A stretch of DNA of 64,000 nt from Macrothele yani. Lineage: Eukaryota; Arthropoda; Arachnida; Araneae; Macrothelidae. The notes under the pieces are model-generated. The model worked only from the letters and a program-made list of their open reading frames with translations, made no database searches and was not told where the DNA came from. Shown here piece by piece: positions 57,380 through 64,000 of the stretch. Each line of letters starts with the position of its first letter. Position 1 is the first letter of the stretch. The DNA lies in contig CM077025.1 in NCBI GenBank assembly GCA_039090855.1, positions 98,560,489-98,624,488 of the forward strand. The letters are read 5' to 3'. The position numbers and the translations under genes are program-made.

Positions 57380-58598
57380 CACTATCTACCAACAAGTAAT
57401 TGGACACCTGTGATAGCAAAGGAAAACGAAGTTTATTCACCTTCAATAGTTAGTGGAGCCACCACGAGCGGCGATTACAGCTGCGACCCTCCGGGGCATA
57501 CCCTCAACCAGGCGTTGTACGACGGCTAGCGGTATTTTCTTCCACTCGGCTTGGAGAAAACAGGTCAGTTCCTTCACCGATTTCGGACGGTGGGGTCACC
57601 CCTTAAGTCGACGTTCCAACTCGTCCCAGAGATGCTCGATAGAGTTAAGGTCCGAGCTCTGCGCAGGCCAGACCATTCGATTAACCCCATTGTCACCATA
57701 CCAAGCCATGGTGGACCTCGCAACATGACAGGTGGCATTGTCATCCTGAAAGTGACATGGGCCCACCCCGTAAAACTGCCACAACATAGGAAGCGCATGG
57801 GCATCCAAAATGGTGCAGTAGGTCTCGGCGTTGAGTCTACCAGGAATTGCGACCAAGGGTCCCGTGCCATACCAGGAGAAACACCCCCATAGCATAATTA
57901 CACCGCCACCGAACTTCACAGTTGGCACAATACATTACGGCAGGAGGCGTTCTCCAGGCAGACGCCAAACTCAGACCATGCCATCCGAACGGTAGATGGT
58001 GAACCTTGATTCGTCGCTCCAGAGAACCTGTTTCCACTGTTCAACGGTCCACTGTCGACGTTCTTTGCACCACGTTAGCCGAGCAGCGCTATTGGACTTG
58101 GTGATCAAAGGCTTGTGGGCGGCAGCACGTCCATGATAACCGAGCAGATGGGCTTTCTTACTGATGGTATTCATTGAAAAAACACTCCTGGATGCCTGTT
58201 GAAACTCCTCGCGGATGTGGCCCATCGATTTGGTGCGGTTCTTCCGAATTTCTCTGGCCAGCACCCGTGGGTCTCTAACTCCCAGTTTTGTGGGTCTGCC
58301 GGGTCGGGGCACATTACGACAGTCACCTCTCATCTTCCACCTGCCAATCACGTAAGCCACTGTCGATTTTGGGTATTTCGACTCGCTGGATATGTCACGT
58401 ATGGATCCGCCATTTCTGTGATACCCGACGATTACACCTTTCTCGAAATCAGAGAGCTCCGAACTGCGTGGCATCTTGCATGCGACTGGTTGCGTTGTTG
58501 TTTCCCACACGATATTTAACGGCGGCGGCCGTGACGTGTATCAGGACCGCAGATATCGTCGATTGCAGGGGTGTCCAATTACTTGTTGGTAGATAGTG
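57380..58598 (-). mobile_element. Tc1-like transposon, sister copy 2
   Basis: Same 29-base inverted ends as 10383-11593 (CACTATCTACCAACAAG...). TA lies at 57378-57379 and 58599-58600. It is 1219 bp and retains the 8 bp missing from copy 1. Confidence 0.95.
57443..58510 (-). pseudogene. Tc1-like transposase with three nonsense codons
   Basis: One continuous frame of 356 codons from ATG at 58510 to the stop at 57443-57445. Motifs in order: SELSDFEKGVIVGYHRNGGS (helix-turn-helix), PGRPTKLG (linker), LWSDESRFTIY (first D), [14 protein letters not shown] (second D), [14 protein letters not shown] (third E, 34 residues after the second D) and ARGGSTN-Y. Lesions are limited to TGA after DGMV, TAA after ERLLP, and TGA after RRLKG where copy 1 has a C codon. 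It is thus closer to intact than copy 1. Confidence 0.92.
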
Positions 58599-58882
58599 TA
58601 TTTCCTTGCCCTAAATAAGCTTGATATCTTCAATCAAAGCTTTGGCATTTGATAGTTGTGTGCAGGAGTGGAATAGGTCGATTAAACCAGGCAGGAAATT
58701 TAGTCTTGCTGTCCACTCTAAAAACACACATACCTGCCCAAGAACACCTCAAAAATTAAATTCCGTCAGGAAAAATTACGTTACATCCTGGATGAAAGGG
58801 AACTGTTGGAATAATTCTAAAACGAATTCAGTCGAGAAAAAATTTGAACAATTTAACAGTGAAAGAACTTTTTTAACTTCTC

Positions 58883-59096
58883 TTTTTTTTTTTTTTTTTT
58901 ATTGGAGGACCACCGTGGGCAACTCAATGGGCTATAAGCAGTTACCCTTCCCTAATTCAGGATTACTGGTTCCAGGGAAGGGAGAGAGCCAGCGCGTAAG
59001 ACAAACGCAACACCCATGCCTCACCGGAATTCGAACCCGGACCCGTCCCGGACGAATGATCAGAAGACATCGCTTAGACCACTGCGCTACCAGGCG
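58883..59096 (-). mobile_element. SINE family A
   Basis: Reverse copy with an internal deletion next to the tail (GTTTAAC lost before GACCACCG). GAAAGAACTT (58861) and GAAGAACTT (59096) lie near the ends but are not a clean duplication. Confidence 0.85.
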
Positions 59097-59170
59097 AAGA
59101 ACTTGAAAAAATTGAATGTAGCGTAGAAACAGATTGTTGTTTTCTTCTGAAAAATCTGGTTGTGACACAA

Positions 59171-59222
59171 AAATAAATAAATAAATAAATAAATACATAA
59201 ATAAATAAATACATAAATAAAA
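59171..59222. repeat. (AAAT)n microsatellite
   Basis: AAATAAATAAAT with three ATAC interruptions. Confidence 0.92.
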
Positions 59223-59275
59223 CATGAGTTTTTTGCAAACCCTATTTCCAACTAAAGCACCATGAAGATCGTTCT

Positions 59276-59482
59276 GCCGCCCCGGTGGCGCAGTGGTCTA
59301 AGCGATGGCCTCTGATCATTCGTCCGAACGGGGTCCGGGTTCGAATCCCGGTGAGGCATGGATGTTGTGTTTGTCTTACGGCACTGGCTCTCTCCCTTCC
59401 CTGGATCCAGTGACCCTAAATTAGGGACGGGCGACTGCTTATAGCCCATTGATTTGCTCACGGTGGTCGTTAAACCTACACT

Positions 59483-59515
<33 letters not shown>
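59276..59515 (+). mobile_element. SINE family A
   Basis: Full copy with the longest A-tail in the window (about 33). AGATCGTTCT is duplicated at 59266-59275 and 59516-59525. Confidence 0.94.
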
Positions 59516-59518
<3 letters not shown>

Positions 59519-59525
59519 TCGTTCT

Positions 59526-60556
59526 AAAAACACTGACATGTTCACGTGCTACGTAGCAACTTTCTTGCGAAATTAATTTCTATATTTATTTGGTCACTGA
59601 TAGCCTACTGCGCAGTGGTATTAGTATTTCTTCCTTGAGTAGACCCCTTTGTAAAGTCTACCCATAATTTTTAACTCATGAAACACGGTTTCGACCCATG
59701 AGCCAAAACTGGTAAATGCCGTAAATCATTGTTTCGTTTAAGATAAATCTGGGCGGACCGGATTCCAGATTACCTCTGGGGAAGAATTGTTTTGGGCTCT
59801 GTGTCAGTCTAGGGATAAGGAGGGCGGGGTAGTAGGCGATCGCAATAGGTACTGGTGTGTACTTCAAGATTACAAGAAGAGGGTTACAAGAGGAGGGTAG
59901 ACCGTGGGCTTCAAGTGCAACGACCTACTTCTAAACTGTCGTTAGATTCAGCTTAATTAATTTATAATGGCGTCCTTGATCCAGCAGCGCATTTCTTAAA
60001 TAATTGCACAGAAGTTTGATGTGTCATTTCAAAGCAAAAGCCCAACATACAGATAAAGAGAAACGATGCTTTACGGAAGTAACTTTACAGGCAGATATGA
60101 AGACCAAATAATGAAGTTAATGATTATTGTTAATTAAGTACCAAAAAGTTCAGACACAAAATACGAGAAAGTGGACCATTTTGCTGGTGGGAAATGTCCC
60201 GGAGTCCCGGTGGGCCAATCACCCCCCCACACACACACACACACACACCCTCCCCGTGTGTGTGTGAGTGAGAAAGAGAGATAGACCTTATTTTTTTTTT
60301 TTAAAAACCCAAAGATTTGTGAAGAAATGCTCTTTTTTGCAGTTTTGATAATATATACGTCACCTCAGTGGTACGTCACATACTGTATATCCCGCTCTTG
60401 AGGAAGACCAGGGCATGAAATCGCAAGTCTTGCGTCAGCCGACAACCATGCTTGAAGGTGCTCACTGTAGAAAAAGGAATGCTTATTAATTGCGGACGAT
60501 GTCTGGAAGAATCAGCACAACTTCTTTTCTTGAACCTCACAGCCAAGAGATTCATT
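59526..60556. other. non-coding stretch with (AC)n
   Basis: (AC)n lies at about 60230-60248 next to (GT)n/(GA)n. ATCACCTCAGTGGTACGTC occurs near 60360 and again near 60612. No gene recognised. Confidence 0.5.
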
Positions 60557-61165
60557 TTAGGTTCGTGTGTCAATGTAAAGAAACGCCCTTTTCTGCCATT
60601 TAGACATATGCATCACCTCAGTGGTACGTCGCGGATTCTCTATGGGATTTAAGTCCGGGCTGTGACCTAACCATTCGAGCACAGTGACGTTCATCTTAGA
60701 CAGAAGGTCCTTCAGTATCTTTGATCTATGGCACAAATCTCCGTCATGTGTTAATGTGGTGCATCCGTGAAAGTTTATATGAAGTTTCAGTTTATCGTGT
60801 AACATTTCTACATTCCTAGATCCGTTCATGGTAGTGTTGGATCGCAGAAAGTATAGAGCAGAAGTACAAGAAATTGATATAATCAGGCTTAGACGCCGCA
60901 ACAGCAGAAGTCCTGGTTCTCGTGCAATCTATATCAAACGACGGTAATCTTGTTCCTGAAAGATTGTCATCGCGCCACCGTTAAGCCTCTTAGAGAAGCG
61001 ATGTGGGTTATTTTTCCACTGTCTAAACACCAGGGATATCTCACCTTTTGAGAAACCAATAAACTCTGATGTTCTCAAAATCGTCGCCCCAGTCAGACGG
61101 GCACCCACAATAAGCCCCTTATCGAACTCCGAAAGGTACCTCGTTTTTCCTATTGCGATCAACAT
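60557..61165 (-). pseudogene. Tc1-like transposase, internally deleted
   Basis: From 61165: IGKTRYLSEFDKGLIVGARL (helix-turn-helix) and FSKGEISLVFRQWK. After 60929 the sequence jumps to TTMNGSRNVEMLHDKLKLH, THDGDLCHRSKILKDLL (second catalytic D) and GHSPDLNPIENP (third E). The linker, second DNA-binding unit and first catalytic D are deleted. The inverted ends were not located. Confidence 0.82.
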
Positions 61166-61344
61166 TACTAACCATTATTAACGAGCAGCAGTTTTAAATA
61201 TTTGCCTAGATCACGTGGAGACGCACGTGACCACGTATTTTCCATATATGCTGCGTAATTGACGTTTACGCATATCTGCATGCCGTGGCGGACTGGGACA
61301 AAAAGGCCCGAGGTGCTGTTTACCACTAGAAGCCCAGACTAACT

Positions 61345-61361
61345 ATATATATATATATATA
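61345..61361. repeat. (TA)n microsatellite
   Basis: Short TA run immediately before the truncated LINE copy that follows. Confidence 0.85.
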
Positions 61362-61918
61362 CCACATTGATGAAGAAATTAATCGGCGTATAAAACTTGC
61401 CTGGAGAGCTTTTGGAAGAAACAGCATAATTTTCAAGAGCAATATGCCATTATGTCTTAAAAAAAAAGTGTTTGATCAATGCATCCTTCCAGTGCTTACG
61501 TATGGTACAGAGACGTGGACCTTAACTAAAAGAGGCATACAAAGGCTGCAGACAATTCAAAAAAACATTGAGAGGTGCATGCTTGGTGTAACCAGGAGAG
61601 ATAAGAAGAGGAACTCGTGGATCAGAAAAATGACAAGAGTGGAAGACATCATGATCAGAGTTAAATCCCTGAAATGGCAGTGGGCTGGACATACTGCCAG
61701 AAGGACAGACCATCGATGGACAGCCGAAATTTTAGATTGGATTCCAAGGGACAGGAAAAGACCTAGAAGAAGACCACATGGAAGATGGGTGGATGCAATT
61801 CGAAAGTATGCGGGAGTGACATGGAGGAGACTGGCACAAGACAGACCGTTGTGGAAGAGGCTTGGAGAGACTTTCGTCCAGCAGTGGATTGATAATGGTT
61901 GATAATGATGATGATATA
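61362..61918 (+). mobile_element. 5'-truncated RTE-like LINE copy
   Basis: Matches the last ~550 bases of the LINE at 24100-27300 at about 95% or better (starts within HIDEETDRRIKLAWRAFG). The frame is open for 152 codons from 61444 to WIDNG. Tail GATAATGATGATGATATACA. 5' truncation is normal for LINE copies. Confidence 0.9.
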
Positions 61919-61956
61919 CATACGGTTTTTTTTTTGTTGTTGTTGTTGTTTTTTAA

Positions 61957-62213
61957 TCCCTGAAATGGCAATAGGCTGGACATACTGTCAGAAGGACAGA
62001 CCATCGATGGACAGCCGAAATTTTAGATTGGATTCCAAGGGACAGGAAAAGACCTATAAGAAGACCACATGGAAGATGTGTGGATGAAATTCGAAAGTAT
62101 GCGGGAATGACATGGAAGAGACTAGCACAAGACAGACCGTTGTGGAAGAGGCTTGGAGAGACCTTCGTCCAGCAGTGGATTGATAATGGTTGACAATGAT
62201 AATGATGATGATA
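61957..62213 (+). mobile_element. second truncated RTE-like LINE copy in tandem
   Basis: Matches the last ~255 bases of the same LINE (ATCCCTGAAATGGCAATAGG...) and has the same GATGATGATATACATACGG ending as the copy before it, each followed by a T-run. This looks like a segmental duplication rather than two insertions. Confidence 0.88.
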
Positions 62214-62222
62214 TACATACGG

Positions 62223-62439
62223 TTTTTTTTTTGGGTTTTTTTTTAATTGGAAGTTTAACGACCACCGTGAACAACTCACTGGATTATAAGCTGTCGCTCG
62301 TCCCTAATTTAGGGCAACTGGCTCTAGAGAAGAAAGATAAACAAACACAGGATGCATGCCTCACCAGGATTTGAACCCAGATCCATCTCAGACGAATGAT
62401 CAGAAGCCATTGCTTAGACCACTCCGCCACCGGCGCGGC
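62223..62439 (-). mobile_element. SINE family A
   Basis: Reverse copy with a divergent body (GAAGAAAGATAAACAAACACAG) and the B box as GGATTTGAACCC. It ends at the mariner's left TA. No clean duplication. Confidence 0.85.
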
Positions 62440-62499
62440 ATATACAGAGAGCCAGTCGAAAGTTTGAAATATTTGGATCACTTTATATCTTCATGCGTA

Positions 62500-63550
62500 C
62501 CTTTATGACGAAAGCTGACTAGCATTCTAATCATCTTTATGACGAAAGCTGACTAGCATTCTAATCATCTGCCTGCCAGTTCTTTGATTCCGCTGCGCTA
62601 CCAATTCTTGTCCTTCGAGGCGAAGAACTCTTTCACTCACGCTGCCACCTCATCCCAGTTGTTGAAGTGCCGCCAGCGAAGGAAATGGGCCATGGACCGG
62701 AACAAGTAATAATCCGACGGGGCAAGGTCCGGACTATATGCTGGGTGTGACATCAGTTCGATGACCTCAAGTTCCTGGAGTTTTGCCCGTGTCGTTCGCG
62801 CGATATCAGGCCGAGCGTTATCTCTTGTAGGAGAGCACTCTTTCTGTTCACCAGTACCGTGTACTTCTCCACCAGAACGGCATACATCGGCTCCATCTGT
62901 TCAGCGTAGAGGTTGGCGTTGATGGTCCGACTGTCTGGAACAAATTCGTAATGGATTCCCCTTGAAATTCCACCAGACGCAGAGCATCACCTTGTGCTCG
63001 AAGTGCTCACGTTTAGCAACAGGTTCAGATAGCTGGCCCTGGCTCAACCATTGCCGTTGTGTGTTGTGATTACGGACATATATCCACTTTTCATCGCACG
63101 TAACAATTCTCTTGATGAAACGTGCGTCGCGCTGGTTTTCTAGGAGTTTCGTGTACACTTCCACTCGGCGGTTTGCTTCAGCTGTCGTCAGTTCGTGAGG
63201 GACAATGCGGCAGCTCCTGTAGACCTTGCCTAAGTCCAGAGGTGACGAACCACGGTGGCCTGTGATATGCCCAGCTCGCCTGATAATCTCCGAGTGCTGA
63301 TTGTCGGATTTGCCTCTACGGCCTTACGCACTGCCTCCGAATCCACGGTTCGGGGCCTACCTGGCCTCGGCTGATCGTCGAGGTTTCTGTCACCTTAGCG
63401 GAATTTCTTGAACCATCTGGTTGCGGTGTTGCGGTTCACCGAACCTTCCCCTTTTGCATGACAAATTATTTGTGTTGCTTAAGCAGCGTTATGGCAGAGT
63501 TCAAAATCGTAAAGGAAAAGTTCCTTAATTAGCGAGTTGTGGCTGTTCAT
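62500..63550 (-). pseudogene. mariner (DD34D-type) transposase pseudogene
   Basis: The ATG at 63548-63550 gives MNSHNSLIKELFLYDFELCH; the helix-turn-helix includes TRWFKKFR and a second unit ISTRRLSGELGISQATVVRHL after PGRPRTVDSE. IVTCDEKWIYVRN (first catalytic D), VMLCVWWNFKG, a frameshift, then DNARPDIARTT (second D) and HPAYSPDLAPSDYYLF (third D) follow. At least three stops and a frameshift. A 35-bp direct duplication (about 62500-62570) lies at the C-terminal end. Confidence 0.87.
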
Positions 63551-63560
63551 CTTTTAGGCG

Positions 63561-63783
63561 TTTTTTTTTTTTATTATTGGAGGTTTAACGACCACCGTGA
63601 GCAACTCAATGGGCTATAAGCAGTCGCCCGTCCCTAATTTAGGGTCACTGGTTCCAGGGAAGGGAGAGAGCCAATGCATTAAGACAAACACAACATCCAT
63701 GCCTGACCGGGATTCGAACCCGGACCCCTTACGGACGAATGATCAGAGGCCAGCTCCTTAGACCACTGCGCCACCGGGGCGGC
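63561..63783 (-). mobile_element. SINE family A just upstream of the mariner start codon
   Basis: Full reverse copy. The perfect 12-base duplication ATCTTTTAGGCG lies at 63549-63560 and 63784-63795. The duplicated bases include part of the mariner transposase ATG, so the insertion separates its 5' leader from the coding region. Confidence 0.94.
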
Positions 63784-64000
63784 ATCTTTTAGGCGTCCCA
63801 ACCACAGACAGAACGACGACATGCAATGCTGACAACCACTTTATATCCCTTTCGACTGACTACAGTGCGCAACTTGAACTAGTTTAAACACGTGGCATAC
63901 CCGCCGCAGCACATGCTTTTATGCAAATATTGCAAAACTTTCGACTCATCCTCTGTATATGTGCGTGTGTTTGCCGAAATGCGAAAGGTTAGGAATACAT

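Larger units (their letters stand above)
62445..63955 (-). mobile_element. mariner-type transposon with TA duplications
   Basis: Left end CAGAGAGCCAGTCGAAAGTTT and right end (complement) CAGAGGATGAGTCGAAAGTTTT are imperfect inverted repeats of about 35 bases, with TA at 62443-62444 and 63956-63957. It contains a transposase pseudogene and a SINE. Confidence 0.85.

Overview
This is eukaryotic nuclear DNA from an invertebrate, most likely an arthropod. It is AT-rich, mostly non-coding, and crowded with Tc1/mariner, hAT, RTE, Penelope and SINE copies plus microsatellites, and its one host gene is an animal homeobox gene. Nothing here fixes the species. There are no prokaryotic operons, CRISPR arrays or rRNA genes, and no convincing functional tRNA gene; every tRNA-like stretch sits inside a repeat.

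The only host protein-coding sequence I can support is the terminal exon of an NK1-class homeobox gene (slouch/NKX1-like) at 48253-48845 (+). It has a complete homeodomain, a splice acceptor and a stop codon; the upstream exons are not recognisable here. A 28-bp triplication abuts its splice acceptor, and two arrays of one 43-bp minisatellite lie on either side of it (46330-46725 and 49407-49680).

The rest is a layered transposon landscape. SINE family A (tRNA-like head, poly-A tail) has 15 copies, many with exact target-site duplications. SINE family B (tRNA-like head, GATCT-type tail) has four. Tc1-like elements lie at 1772-2987, 6947-8372 (with an uninterrupted 340-residue transposase), 10383-11593 and 57380-58598 (sister copies), 18074-19258, 31702-34737 (about 430-bp terminal inverted repeats, with another Tc1 and a Penelope end inside), 42318-43525, 50540-51640 and 60557-61165. 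Mariner-type copies are at 815-1745, 34785-35610 and 62445-63955. hAT elements or remnants are at 39490-41954, 51770-52711 and 56361-57296. An RTE-like LINE fills about 24100-27300, with truncated relatives at 61362-62213. Penelope-like pieces with a GIY-YIG domain occupy about 13690-15065. A Helitron helicase scrap is at 29650-29990.

Less easily classified structures are: four loci of a repeat with ~146-bp internal periodicity, a (GTCY)n block and a terminal hairpin (resembling non-autonomous Helentrons); an exact 300-bp tandem array whose units carry tRNA-like promoter boxes (38411-39456); a ~236-bp foldback with a tRNA-like centre (44397-44632); and several large hairpins.

Functionally the window is a gene-poor flank of a developmental regulator. 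The transposons are nearly all dead (stops, frameshifts, nested insertions), except the Tc1 at 6947-8372, which has an intact reading frame and matching inverted repeats.
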